Assembly (NCBI GenBank): GCA_913050115.1
Contig: CAJWZU010000004.1
Coordinates: forward strand, 24,724 to 88,723
DNA from: an uncultured Cellvibrionales bacterium
GTDB taxonomy: Bacteria > Pseudomonadota > Gammaproteobacteria > Pseudomonadales > Cellvibrionaceae
Length of the DNA stretch: 64,000 nt
Reading direction: 5' to 3'
The position numbers were made by a program, and so were the translations under genes. Shown here in pieces: positions 37,830-46,966 of the stretch (within the stretch, counting starts at the first letter, position 1; the number at the start of each line of letters is the position of its first letter). The notes under the pieces were generated by a model. That model did not search any database. It saw only the letters and a program-made list of their open reading frames with translations, and was not told the origin of the DNA.

Positions 37830-40103
37830 ATGAACAACAGTAATATAAAAATTACGAAGCGCGATGGCCGTTGTGAAGCCATTGACCTAGACAAAATCCA
37901 CAAGGTAATCACCTGGGCTGCCGCCGGACTGGATCAAGTCTCTGTGTCTGAAGTGGCGCTGAAGGCACACCTGCATTTTACTGACGGTATTACCACCAGC
38001 GATATCCATGAGACAGTGATTAAGTCGGCCGCCGACTTAATCACTGAGTGGACACCAGACTATCAATATTTAGCCGCGCGGTTAAATATTTTTCACCTGC
38101 GTAAAAAAGCCTATGGCCGTTACACTCCGCCCAAACTGGCCGATCACGTCGCCAGCATGGTTGCTGCCAAGCGCTATGATGCCTCACTAACCAGCGACTT
38201 TAGCGCCGAAGAATTTGATCAGATGGATGCCTTCATCGATCATAGCCGCGATTTGGACTTCAGTTACGCGGCCGTAAAGCAGCTCGAAGGTAAGTACCTG
38301 GTTCAAAATCGCGTCAACGGCGAGATTTATGAGAGCCCACAATTTCTCTATGTATTGATCGGCGCCTGCCTGTTTGCTTCTTATCCGCAAGACACGCGCA
38401 TGGATTACATCAAGCGCTTTTACGACGCCGTATCCACCTTTAAGATATCTCTGCCAACACCTATTATGGCTGGTGTCCGCACGCCTACCCGCCAATTTAG
38501 CTCCTGCGTATTAATTGAATGCGGCGACTCGCTCGACTCTATTAGTGCCACCTCGTCGGCGATTGTGCGCTATGTCAGCCATCGCGCTGGTATTGGCGTT
38601 AACGCGGGTAGAATTCGTGGCTTAGGCTCAGAAATACGCGGCGGCGAAGCCTTTCATACCGGCTGCATTCCTTTTTATAAGCATTTTCAAACCGCGGTTA
38701 AAAGCTGCTCCCAAGGCGGTGTACGCGGCGGCGCAGCGACCTTGTTCTATCCCATATGGCATATCGAAGCAGAGTCGTTACTGGTACTTAAGAACAACCG
38801 TGGCGTAGAAGAGAATCGTGTCCGCCACCTAGATTACGGTGTGCAGTTCAACAAGTTGATGTACGAGCGCTTGATCAAAGGCGGCAACATCAGCTTATTC
38901 AGTCCATCGGACGTCCCGGGCCTTTACGATGCCTTCTTTGCCGACCAAGTAGAGTTTGAGCGTCTTTACAATATCTACGAGAACGACCCTGCGATTCGCA
39001 AGAAAACACTTAAAGCCGTTGAGCTGTTCTCGATGTTTATGCAAGAGCGCGCCTCTACCGGGCGTATCTATTTGCAAAACGTTGACCACTGCAATACCCA
39101 CAGCCCATTTGATCCGGCCAAGGCCCCCATTCGCCAGTCTAATCTGTGTTTGGAAATTGCCCTGCCGACTAAAGAACTAACCGATATCAACGATACCGAA
39201 GGCGAGATTGCCCTATGTACACTGGCGGCCTTTAACCTCGGTAAACTCAATGACTTGAGTGAGTTAGAAGAACTAGCTGACTTGTTGGTGCGCGCTCTCG
39301 ACAGCCTGCTGGACTACCAAGAATACCCAGTTCCTGCGGCCGAAAAAGGCTCTATGGACCGTCGAACTTTGGGTGTAGGTGTTATTAACTACGCTTACTA
39401 TTTGGCTAAAAACGGTGTTAAGTATTCCAATGGTTCGGCCAAAGGTCTAACTCACCGAACCTTTGAAGCAATTCAATTTTACCTGCTGAAGGCTTCGAAT
39501 AAGCTGGCAAAAGAGTACGGTACCTGCCGCAAATTTAGCGACACTCGCTACGCAGCCGGCGAATTGCCAATCGATAATTACAAGAGAGATCTCGATGCCA
39601 TCTGCAACGAGCCACTGCACTTAGATTGGGAAGGGCTGCGCCAAGAGATTAAAACTAGCGGCCTACGTAACTCTACTCTAACCGCACTAATGCCATCGGA
39701 AACGTCCTCGCAAATTTCTAATGCCACCAACGGCATAGAGCCACCGCGTGGCTACGTGTCGGTAAAAGCCTCAAAAGATGGCATCCTCAAGCAAGTGGTA
39801 CCGGACTTATTCGAACTGCGCGACCAGTACGAATTACTGTGGGACATTCCTAACAACCAAGGTTATTTAGAACTTGTGGGTATTATGCAGAAGTTCGTCG
39901 ATCAGGCGATTTCAGCCAATACTAACTACGATCCGTCCAAATTCCCGGACAATAAAGTGCCGATGCAGATATTACTCAAAGATCTGCTGAGCAGTTATAA
40001 ACTGGGTTTAAAGACTCTTTATTATCACAACACCCGAGACGGGGCGAGTGATAGCCAGACAGACCTGGATGAAGGCTGTGAAGGCGGCGCCTGCAAACTC
40101 TAA
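37830..40103 (+). CDS. nrdA: Class Ia ribonucleotide reductase, alpha subunit
   Basis: Reduces ribonucleoside diphosphates to deoxynucleotides. The 757-aa protein begins MNNSNIKITKRDGRCEAIDL with the ATP-cone (about 1-95) that senses dATP. The catalytic core has the SSCVLIECGDSL cysteine and NLCLEIALPT, and the C-terminal tail has the CEGGAC dithiol that accepts electrons from thioredoxin or glutaredoxin. The ATG at 37830 fits the family start. It is first in nrdA-nrdB-ferredoxin. Confidence 0.97.
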   Translation: MNNSNIKITKRDGRCEAIDLDKIHKVITWAAAGLDQVSVSEVALKAHLHFTDGITTSDIHETVIKSAADLITEWTPDYQYLAARLNIFHLRKKAYGRYTPPKLADHVASMVAAKRYDASLTSDFSAEEFDQMDAFIDHSRDLDFSYAAVKQLEGKYLVQNRVNGEIYESPQFLYVLIGACLFASYPQDTRMDYIKRFYDAVSTFKISLPTPIMAGVRTPTRQFSSCVLIECGDSLDSISATSSAIVRYVSHRAGIGVNAGRIRGLGSEIRGGEAFHTGCIPFYKHFQTAVKSCSQGGVRGGAATLFYPIWHIEAESLLVLKNNRGVEENRVRHLDYGVQFNKLMYERLIKGGNISLFSPSDVPGLYDAFFADQVEFERLYNIYENDPAIRKKTLKAVELFSMFMQERASTGRIYLQNVDHCNTHSPFDPAKAPIRQSNLCLEIALPTKELTDINDTEGEIALCTLAAFNLGKLNDLSELEELADLLVRALDSLLDYQEYPVPAAEKGSMDRRTLGVGVINYAYYLAKNGVKYSNGSAKGLTHRTFEAIQFYLLKASNKLAKEYGTCRKFSDTRYAAGELPIDNYKRDLDAICNEPLHLDWEGLRQEIKTSGLRNSTLTALMPSETSSQISNATNGIEPPRGYVSVKASKDGILKQVVPDLFELRDQYELLWDIPNNQGYLELVGIMQKFVDQAISANTNYDPSKFPDNKVPMQILLKDLLSSYKLGLKTLYYHNTRDGASDSQTDLDEGCEGGACKL

Positions 40104-40205
40104 CAAGCACTCCGAGGCGCGTCTATTTCACTATAGTCGCGTCGGTGCTGTATTTGTTTTGCACATTCATCGACACATTAATTTAGCTTTTTAAAGTAAC
40201 CGCAT

Positions 40206-41339
40206 ATGACCTATCAGACATTTAATAAAAAACATTTTGATGTTTTAAAAGAGCCAATGTTTTTTGGTGAGAACGTCAATGTGTCGCGTTACGACCAGCA
40301 AAAATATCCTATTTTTGAACAGCTGATTGAAAAGCAGCTGTCATTTTTCTGGCGACCAGAAGAAGTCGACTTATCTAGTGACCGCGGTGATTTCGCCGAG
40401 TTGCCTGAGCATGAAAAACATATTTTCATCAGTAACCTGAAGTATCAGACCCTACTCGATTCTGTTCAGGGCCGCTCACCTAACGTCGCTCTGCTCCCGA
40501 TTGTATCTCTGCCGGAGCTTGAAACATGGATCGAAACTTGGTCCTTTAGTGAAACTATTCACTCACGCTCTTATACCCACATTATTCGCAATATTATTCC
40601 GAATCCAGCGGAAGTGTTCGATGACATTATGAACAATAAGCAGATTACCGAGCGCGCCGAAAGCGTGTCCGAGTATTACGATGCGCTTATTGAAGGGGTT
40701 AATGTCTATAACAGTTTCGGTGTTGGTACCCATATCATCAATGGCGAAACTGTTGAAGTTAACATGCATGACCTCAAGAAAAAGCTCTACCTAACCGTCG
40801 CCTCGGTCAATATTCTTGAAGCCATTCGCTTCTATGTCAGCTTTGCCTGCTCTTTCGCCTTTGCCGAGCGCACTAAGATGGAAGGTAACGCCAAAGTCAT
40901 TAAGCTGATTGCCCGCGATGAAGCTCTGCACCTGACCGGCACTCAGCACATGATGCAATTGTTCGCACAGGGTAGAGACGACCCAGAAATGGCTGTAATT
41001 GCTGCCGAGTGTAAGCAAGAGGTCATCGCGATGTTCGCTGATGCGGCGCAGCAAGAAAAAGACTGGGCCGACTACTTGTTTAAAGACGGCTCGATGATTG
41101 GCTTGAACAAAGAAATTTTATCGCAGTATGTGGAATATATTACCAACCAGCGCCTAATTGCGGTTGGCTTCGACACCATATTTCCCAATGCAAAATCCAA
41201 CCCGTTACCGTGGATGAACGCCTGGCTGGTGAGCGACAACGTCCAAGTTGCGCCACAAGAATCGGAAATCAGCTCCTATTTAGTCGGTGCTATCGACTCG
41301 GAAGTTGACACTGACGACTTTGGCGATTTCTCACTTTAA
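40206..41339 (+). CDS. nrdB: Class Ia ribonucleotide reductase, beta subunit
   Basis: Carries the di-iron centre and tyrosyl radical for NrdA. The 377-aa protein has the ligand motifs [15 protein letters not shown] and [13 protein letters not shown], and the helix with the radical tyrosine. The C-terminal acidic tail ([10 protein letters not shown]) should bind NrdA. It is followed 2 bp later by a ferredoxin gene. Confidence 0.97.
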   Translation: MTYQTFNKKHFDVLKEPMFFGENVNVSRYDQQKYPIFEQLIEKQLSFFWRPEEVDLSSDRGDFAELPEHEKHIFISNLKYQTLLDSVQGRSPNVALLPIVSLPELETWIETWSFSETIHSRSYTHIIRNIIPNPAEVFDDIMNNKQITERAESVSEYYDALIEGVNVYNSFGVGTHIINGETVEVNMHDLKKKLYLTVASVNILEAIRFYVSFACSFAFAERTKMEGNAKVIKLIARDEALHLTGTQHMMQLFAQGRDDPEMAVIAAECKQEVIAMFADAAQQEKDWADYLFKDGSMIGLNKEILSQYVEYITNQRLIAVGFDTIFPNAKSNPLPWMNAWLVSDNVQVAPQESEISSYLVGAIDSEVDTDDFGDFSL

Positions 41340-41341
41340 CT

Positions 41342-41818
41342 ATGTCCAATAGTCCAGTGACGCCATCGGGACAAGCTGATGATTTCTGCCTCGATGGTTT
41401 GGCCGGCACACAAAAACCAGACTTTCAGCTGGAGCCCGACGCTACACCAACCGCACTACCAAAAACTCAAACCGAACTACAACTGCCACTAGTAAATCCT
41501 GAACAACCTGAACCTGCGCCTCAGTACGAATTTGATGGCATGGCCAAGCCAGTTTTTACTATCAACATCGCAACCGATACCTTAGAGCCGCAACAGGTTC
41601 ACTTTCGCAGTGCTAAAAACTTACTCGAGTCACTGGAAGCGCAAAACATACAAGTGCCCTACCAGTGTCGTGAAGGCTATTGCGGCGCCTGCCGCTGTAA
41701 AAAAATCTCAGGTCATGTCACCTATATCAAAGAACCTATGGCCTGGATCAACGATGACGAGATTCTCCCCTGTGTCAGTATTCCCACCAGTGATTTAAAA
41801 CTTAAGTTTAGAGGCTAA
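41342..41818 (+). CDS. 2Fe-2S ferredoxin, YfaE-like with long N-terminal extension
   Basis: Plant-type ferredoxin likely to reactivate the NrdB di-iron radical centre, as E. coli YfaE does. The domain (about 70-158) has cluster ligands in CREGYCGACRC and PCVS. The first 68 residues are a Pro/Gln-rich extension absent from YfaE (84 aa), with no signal peptide. An internal start near codon 62 (MAKPVFTIN) would give a normal ferredoxin, so the true start is uncertain. The 2-bp spacing from nrdB supports cotranscription. Confidence 0.88.
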   Translation: MSNSPVTPSGQADDFCLDGLAGTQKPDFQLEPDATPTALPKTQTELQLPLVNPEQPEPAPQYEFDGMAKPVFTINIATDTLEPQQVHFRSAKNLLESLEAQNIQVPYQCREGYCGACRCKKISGHVTYIKEPMAWINDDEILPCVSIPTSDLKLKFRG

Positions 41819-41847
41819 TTCAAAATCCTAGGCTATGAACGTGTTAT

Positions 41848-42879
41848 TCACAACCAATCTGCCACTACAAAACCCACCGACAAGCGGTTGCTGCGATGAT
41901 TGTAATCCAGCAGCGTTTCACCATAGCCATTGAAATATTTCACATAGCCTTTCATCTTGTCATTAATTGGAAAGCTCCAACTTAAATCAGCGGCACCGTA
42001 ATTGTCGGACTTTAAATTATTGCGTAGCATTAACGAGAAGGTGTGCTGACCCACTTTATAAGCGCTCAGCAATTCAAATTTTCCCATATAGTCTTCGATA
42101 TCGGGGTTGTCATCACCACTAGGGTCGTTCCGATCTGATTTCTCGTCCTCATCAATTCGATACCAGGGCTTAAAAGAGAAGGAAAGATCATCCACTTGAA
42201 AAATAAAGTCGGCGTACACGCGATTCCAGCTGCGCGAGAGTAACTGCGAGCGGCCATTTGATTGATGTACAAACCCTAACCGTAACGCCTTCGCGCTCAA
42301 GCCCCCCCACTGAAACTCCAATGGTCGGGATAACCAAGCTTCAGGCTCGTGATTGGTATCGCGAAAGGGTGATGAAGCCTCATTATTGTATGCCTGCCAA
42401 AACGAACGACCGGTATAAGCCCCATAGATATCCCATTCAGTGGCAAATATATTACTCGCCACTGGGACCTTCAAGCTCACTTGAAACTGAACTTCATTGC
42501 TATCGAGTGCGAGCCGTTCGTCTCCACTTTCTCGAGCCAAAATATCATTGGGGTTCTGATTATAAGAGATCGGCAGAATATAATTGGGCTTGTGCGGAGT
42601 GAGTACAAAATCGGCCAGCATAGTCTCTGACTCATCTTGTATGCGCACATCCAGTGGCGAGGCCGCCACAACTTCCTTAAGCGCCCGACTCTCGGCTCTG
42701 CACTGGTCTTTAATCGTCTCGGCGCGCCGATCAGTCGACGTTTCAATCAAACGTAGCACGCAAGTTTGATAGCGCGACTGATAGGCCGCATCGACCACGG
42801 TAACCTGTTGCAGTTCAGCGGCTATTGAAAGCCCAGATGACAATAAGCACAGAGCCAGCAAATATCTATTTAAGACCAT
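41848..42879 (-). CDS. pldA: Outer-membrane phospholipase A
   Basis: Hydrolyses phospholipids that flip to the outer leaflet, maintaining membrane asymmetry. The 343-aa protein has a signal peptide (to about residue 20) and an N-terminal stretch (20-90) longer than in E. coli PldA. The barrel has YTGRSFWQAYN, SPFRDTNHEPE, the catalytic HQSNGR (His205, Ser207) and NGYGETLLDYN for calcium and the third catalytic residue. It stands alone. Confidence 0.94.
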   Translation of the reverse strand: MVLNRYLLALCLLSSGLSIAAELQQVTVVDAAYQSRYQTCVLRLIETSTDRRAETIKDQCRAESRALKEVVAASPLDVRIQDESETMLADFVLTPHKPNYILPISYNQNPNDILARESGDERLALDSNEVQFQVSLKVPVASNIFATEWDIYGAYTGRSFWQAYNNEASSPFRDTNHEPEAWLSRPLEFQWGGLSAKALRLGFVHQSNGRSQLLSRSWNRVYADFIFQVDDLSFSFKPWYRIDEDEKSDRNDPSGDDNPDIEDYMGKFELLSAYKVGQHTFSLMLRNNLKSDNYGAADLSWSFPINDKMKGYVKYFNGYGETLLDYNHRSNRLSVGFVVADWL

Positions 42880-42967
42880 AATCTTCGCCCAATAATCAAT
42901 TGGCGCTATTATGACATGGAACTAGAAGATAACTTTTGTATACTAGGCTTGACCCTTACCCCTTCAA

Positions 42968-43570
42968 ATGGATATTTTTATGAGCAATCTCTTTTCCCTA
43001 ACCGCAAAACTCGGTTTAGTGATCTCCGCTCTCGCCTTTATCGGCTGTGCTTCTGCGCCTAAAGTCGATGCCGATTATAACGAGAGCTATAATTTTTCCA
43101 GTATCAAAAATTATTACATGATTCCCGATAAAGAGGCGGACTATCTCGGCCAACCAGGCTCCAGCCTAACCGACCAGCGCATTGAAAATGCCATCAGTTT
43201 TGAGATGGACAAGCGCAATCTCGCTCCGGTGACTCGCGAGCAGGCCGACATCCTGATCTCCTTTCACATCACCTCAAAAGACAAGACCCGCGTACGTAAC
43301 TACAACACGGGTTACAGCTATGGTAGCTATGGGGGCTATCGCCGCAGCAGTATGAGCATGAGCTACGGCAACAACTACGGCAACGACATCAGTGTGCAAC
43401 AGTACGTGGAAGGCCAGCTGCTGATCGACCTAGTCGATCCTAAGACCAACAATGTTGTCTGGCGCGGCACTGCCAGCAAGAAAATTGATAACAACTGGAC
43501 CAATGATGAGCGTATTGACATCATCAATAGCCATGTCGCGGCGACTATGGCGCTAATACCCGGCCTGTAA
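42968..43570 (+). CDS. DUF4136 lipoprotein
   Basis: A 200-aa protein with a lipoprotein signal (ALAFIGCASAP, lipidated Cys near residue 27). The DUF4136 fold shows as YNESYNFSSIKNYYMIPD, then a Tyr/Ser/Gly-rich loop (about 115-140), QQYVEGQLLIDLVDPKTNNVVWRG in two strands and a C-terminal helix. Function unknown. An ATG four codons later (42980) is equally possible. A strong bidirectional terminator follows. Confidence 0.85.
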   Translation: MDIFMSNLFSLTAKLGLVISALAFIGCASAPKVDADYNESYNFSSIKNYYMIPDKEADYLGQPGSSLTDQRIENAISFEMDKRNLAPVTREQADILISFHITSKDKTRVRNYNTGYSYGSYGGYRRSSMSMSYGNNYGNDISVQQYVEGQLLIDLVDPKTNNVVWRGTASKKIDNNWTNDERIDIINSHVAATMALIPGL

Positions 43571-43580
43571 TACTAGTTTC

Positions 43581-43634
43581 CAGTAAAAAAAAGCCCCACC
43601 GGATCAATCGATCCGGTGGGGCTTTTTTTTACTG
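43581..43634. terminator. Perfect bidirectional terminator
   Basis: Two 24-nt arms (43581-43604 and 43611-43634) are perfectly complementary around a 6-nt loop, with a GC-rich core GCCCCACCGGAT and outer A8/T8 tracts. It ends the DUF4136 transcript and shields it from the right-hand accessory region. Confidence 0.95.
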
Positions 43635-44039
43635 GTGTATTTATACGTTAACGCTATTAGGTGAAAGCAAACAGATCGAGACAGTATTTTTCGGCGTAAA
43701 TAGGAGGCCTAGCCGTTATGGAGCGGCGCTAGCGGTCTACCTGTGTATTACACCTCTCATTGCGCCAGCGCGACGACGCTAACAAGCTCACGCCTGTATG
43801 ATATTTATCCACAGGTATAAACAAAGCCGATGCGTTAACTTCCGCTTTATTACCCACATGCACTCGCAGCGATGGCCATTCATTATTTAATAGAAATAGC
43901 CGGTTAACCTTATATACGGTCTAAATATATAAGTGCTGAATGCTCACGATTAGCCACTCAGATACCGCTAGGCAGCGTTTCTGACGGTTCCGTAAATATG
44001 CGATTGGTTATTTATACCCAAAGCGCAACCTTCGCTACA
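43635..44039. other. Intergenic region with DnaA box and dispersed repeat
   Basis: About 400 bp without a credible gene. It contains a perfect TTATCCACA DnaA box at 43805-43813 and, from 43875, the first copy of the dispersed repeat described separately. The rest shows no structure I can name. Confidence 0.6.
43875..44010 (+). repeat. Dispersed repeat, copy 1
   Basis: Approximately 135 bp that align with copy 2 (46680-46825) in the same orientation. Shared blocks include CTTATATACGGTC, AAGTGCTGAATG, CCACTCAGAT and TTTCTGACGGTT. It lies just beyond the end of the kinase-FGE pseudogene. Non-coding; class unknown. Confidence 0.75.
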
Positions 44040-44940
44040 CTATAGAGCCTGAACAAGACGAAAACCGTTAAAGCTATTTCGAACCACAGCCGAACTAAAG
44101 TAGCGGTTAGCGGAGCGAAGGCCATCCGGATAATTGCTCCAAGAGCCGCCGCGCAGCACTCGTTTGCTACAATCACCGCTCGTCCAAGCACTGCCATTAC
44201 TTGGCGCACCGCTATAGCTGCCGTTCCAACAGTCCTGAGTCAACTCACAAACATTGCCGTGCATATCGTACAAACCAAAAGCGTTTGATGGAAAAGATTT
44301 AACAGGATCAGTCGATTTTTGCTTGCCGCACTCATCGCTGGCGTAACCATAGCGCGCCTGCGAACAATTGATACTATTGCCCCAAGAATATTTCGAACTA
44401 GAGCCTGCCCTTGCGGCAAACGAAAGGTCTTATCTGTCTGTCTGTTTATTTAACCAAGGATTGTAGTTTTCAGTTAGGTCATTGTAGCTGACATTGATTA
44501 CCCGGGCGCTCTCCTTTACCCCAGGCTTGATCGCTCGCATTAGGGCAAACACCCGCATCGACACAGGGTTGATACTGCGCCCAGTTAACCTTGGCCTCAC
44601 TCATTTTAAAGGCGTTTATATTGACTCTGTGTATTGGTTGTTCATCATCTCTATGCATTGACCCCATCTGTAAGCTGCCGGTTGGAATGCTAACCATGGT
44701 TCCGGTGAGTTTTTTTAACAAGGCGGGGCCCTGAAAGGCTTAGCGCTGCTCTTTGGCTTTGACGGCTTTAGCTTGCCGAGCCGCCACCTCTGCTACAGAA
44801 ACATACTCACTGGTAGATACGGCGTAATCAACTTGGCATTTACCCTCATACAAATCTTCTGCCGCGGTAAAAATTTCCTCAAATTTTTATAACCGTCGCG
44901 CACTGCATCCATACCCCTTTGTGCTTACGCAAAGGCACTT
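44040..44940 (-). pseudogene. Decayed FGE-sulfatase half of a kinase-FGE fusion
   Basis: The minus strand encodes pieces of a formylglycine-generating-enzyme-like domain spread over frames. Seen in order: EIFTAAEDLYEGKCQVDYAV (after a 1-nt loss near 44883), an in-frame stop after KAKEQR, ALLKKLTGTMVSIPTGSLQM, a frameshift after GKGERP (near 44511), then VINVSYNDLTENYNPWL, a stop and a small deletion after KTFRLP (near 44425), and finally GLYDMHGNVCELTQDCW to RVLRGGSWSNY and FNGFRLVQAL. The conserved HGNVWEW reads HGNVCEL. At least five lesions mean it is not functional. Confidence 0.85.
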
Positions 44941-46221
44941 TCACGCAGCAGAGTTTCTGCCATCGTACTCGCCTTCGAGTTCAGTAATCTGCGAGCCTGC
45001 AAAAATGGCGTTGTCGGTTAGGCTTGGCCGGTGAACCAGTGCATCTACATCAGGTGAATCGATTCGCTGCGCCTCGCATAGGTAGCTAAAAAGCTGTCGC
45101 TGACCATTTCGCAGCCACTGTTGGTCGTTTGTAATTTCGCCGAGGCTCTTGATGACCGAGCCTTTTTGGTGGGCGATTTCTTCTTTGAATACCGGCTTGA
45201 TTGAAGTCCAAACATCAGCGAGGCTACCGGGACGCGTCAAACCGCCGACCAATAGCACAGCAACCACAACCCCAGCGACAATGCCTAAGCCTTTAACCGA
45301 CTTTGTGATCGAAAAGCCCAGTAGCCCCACATCCTTCTTAGCTAACGCCAGTCCGAATTCAACAATATCCGCAAAACGATCATCGACTTTAGGCGACAGG
45401 GCTTTATCTATGACTTTCGACAAACCCGCCGGCACATCCTTACGGACTTTATTTAACAGCTCTATGCGACGGGTGGGCACCTCTCCCGACAACATTTCAT
45501 ACATCAATATGCCGAGCGCATACTGATCGGCGCGACCATCGATGTCGACGCAGCCTTTCATTTGTTCCGGCGCCTTATAGCAAGCCGTACCCATGGCGAC
45601 ACCGGTTTGAGCGCGCGGGGAATTACTCATTAAGTGGGCGATGCCGAAGTCCATCAATTTAATTTCACCAGATTCGATAAGAAAGATGTTTTCGGGCTTA
45701 ATATCGCGATGTACGGTTTTGCCATGGGCATATTCCAGCGCATCGCAGAGCTTGGCAATTATTTCTATAGTTTCATCGATATCGACGGGGGTAAAATTAG
45801 CCTCATGATTGTCGAGAAAACTGCGCAGGTTTTGACCCTCGAGCAGCTCCATGGTGATAAACCACTGGGCCTGATCACCTCGACCATAACTTTGCACATC
45901 GAAGACATTAACGATACAGGGATGAGAAAAATTTTTAGCTAAACGCACCCCATCTAAAAAGCGCTCGCTACTGGTCAGCTCGGGCAGTAATACTTTTAAA
46001 GCGATGTCTTTATTGCGGGTTTGGTCAAAGGCGGCGTAGACCGCGCCCGAAGCACCAGCGCCGATTGGCTCTTTAATACAATAGCGATTAGCCAGAATTT
46101 GGCCCAGCTGCAGCTGGCTTGCCGCACCAGCAGTATTGCCCTGTATTAGCGGTAAGTCAGCCGGATTAGTTTTATTCAGCAAACTATGACTGCTGCGTTT
46201 AAGTTGTTCCTGGCTTTTCAT
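44941..46221 (-). CDS. Serine/threonine protein kinase, truncated fusion
   Basis: A 426-aa remnant still open. The Hanks-type kinase domain (about 43-300) has the P-loop IGAGASGAVYAA, the Lys in IALKVLLPEL, HRDIKPENI, DFGIAHL and KAPEQ, so the catalytic residues look complete. A membrane segment (IVAGVVVAVLLVGGL, about 310-325) and a short outer region follow. The original C-terminus continued into an FGE-like domain, now broken (see 44040-44940). Such kinase-FGE fusions occur in other bacteria with unknown targets. Whether this shortened kinase is still made is unclear. Confidence 0.8.
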   Translation of the reverse strand: MKSQEQLKRSSHSLLNKTNPADLPLIQGNTAGAASQLQLGQILANRYCIKEPIGAGASGAVYAAFDQTRNKDIALKVLLPELTSSERFLDGVRLAKNFSHPCIVNVFDVQSYGRGDQAQWFITMELLEGQNLRSFLDNHEANFTPVDIDETIEIIAKLCDALEYAHGKTVHRDIKPENIFLIESGEIKLMDFGIAHLMSNSPRAQTGVAMGTACYKAPEQMKGCVDIDGRADQYALGILMYEMLSGEVPTRRIELLNKVRKDVPAGLSKVIDKALSPKVDDRFADIVEFGLALAKKDVGLLGFSITKSVKGLGIVAGVVVAVLLVGGLTRPGSLADVWTSIKPVFKEEIAHQKGSVIKSLGEITNDQQWLRNGQRQLFSYLCEAQRIDSPDVDALVHRPSLTDNAIFAGSQITELEGEYDGRNSAA

Positions 46222-46679
46222 AAGAGCCTCATTGACTTTAATAGCGTCTTGGGGAGCAATCTCGCACTTTTATTACAATTACCAGTACTTTTGTGCCAAC
46301 ACAGATTCAATATCGGCTGCGCTAGCCGCTGGATCGAGGCCGGAAAGTTTTAATACCTTGAGCCTATCCATTGTGATTGAACTTTAAGCGTTCTTTATTT
46401 ATGGGTGCTACAAACATTTCAAGAAGAGAATCTTATGCACTCGCTAATCCATCCCAAACAACCACCCACTATCAAATTCACTCACCATTACCGTAAACAA
46501 GCCAAAGTCAGTTGGTCTTTACTCACTAATTGCACCTTAAAAGTGATTAAATTACCGTGATGAAAATCATATAGTTAATGTACAAACATATACCGTCGCC
46601 AACAAAGCTCAATACTGAGCGGTAACCTCACAAAACTCCTCGTATAAGACTGTTTTAACGATAAGGCCTAACAGCTATA

Positions 46680-46825
46680 GCCATTTATCATTTAACAAAA
46701 ATAACGAGCCTAACAGGCTGATCTTATATACGGTCCAGATATGTAAGTGCTGAATGTTTGGGATTTACCACTCAGATGCCGCAAGGTAAGATTTCTGACG
46801 GTTATTTGAATGTGCGGTTACATTA
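46680..46825 (+). repeat. Dispersed repeat, copy 2
   Basis: Same orientation as copy 1, sharing CCATT...CATTTAA, CTTATATACGGTC, TAAGTGCTGAATG, CCACTCAGAT and TTTCTGACGGTT. It separates the kinase-FGE pseudogene from the iron importer operon. Confidence 0.75.
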
Positions 46826-46902
46826 CTTATAGATTTATAGAATGCGCAATAAAAATAGGCAATAATACCCTGTGGTGCACACGCGTCTCGGGGCATTTTT
46901 TT

Positions 46903-46921
46903 AATGCGAATTATTCTCAAC
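46903..46921 (+). promoter_or_regulatory. Fur box upstream of iron importer
   Basis: AATGCGAATTATTCTCAAC matches the common Fur-box form AATGAGAATTATTCTCATT at 16 of 19 positions. It lies 45 bp before the start of the binding-protein gene and predicts iron repression of fbpABC. Confidence 0.85.
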
Positions 46922-46966
46922 CAGTTATAATTATCACACACTCTCTTACAAGATGACATCTCAATT

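Larger units (their letters stand above)
46222..46966. other. Region between kinase gene and iron importer
   Basis: About 745 bp. It holds dispersed repeat copy 2 and a Fur box (listed separately). A 30-codon frame on the minus strand (46279-46371) encodes MDRLKVLKLSGLDPAASAAD and ten more residues, with no ribosome-binding site; it might be a remnant of a gene upstream of the kinase. No other gene is seen. Confidence 0.55.

Noticed and set aside
46279..46371. 30-codon minus-strand frame upstream of the kinase gene as a real gene
   Set aside because: No ribosome-binding site and no family; kept only as a possible remnant in the region note.
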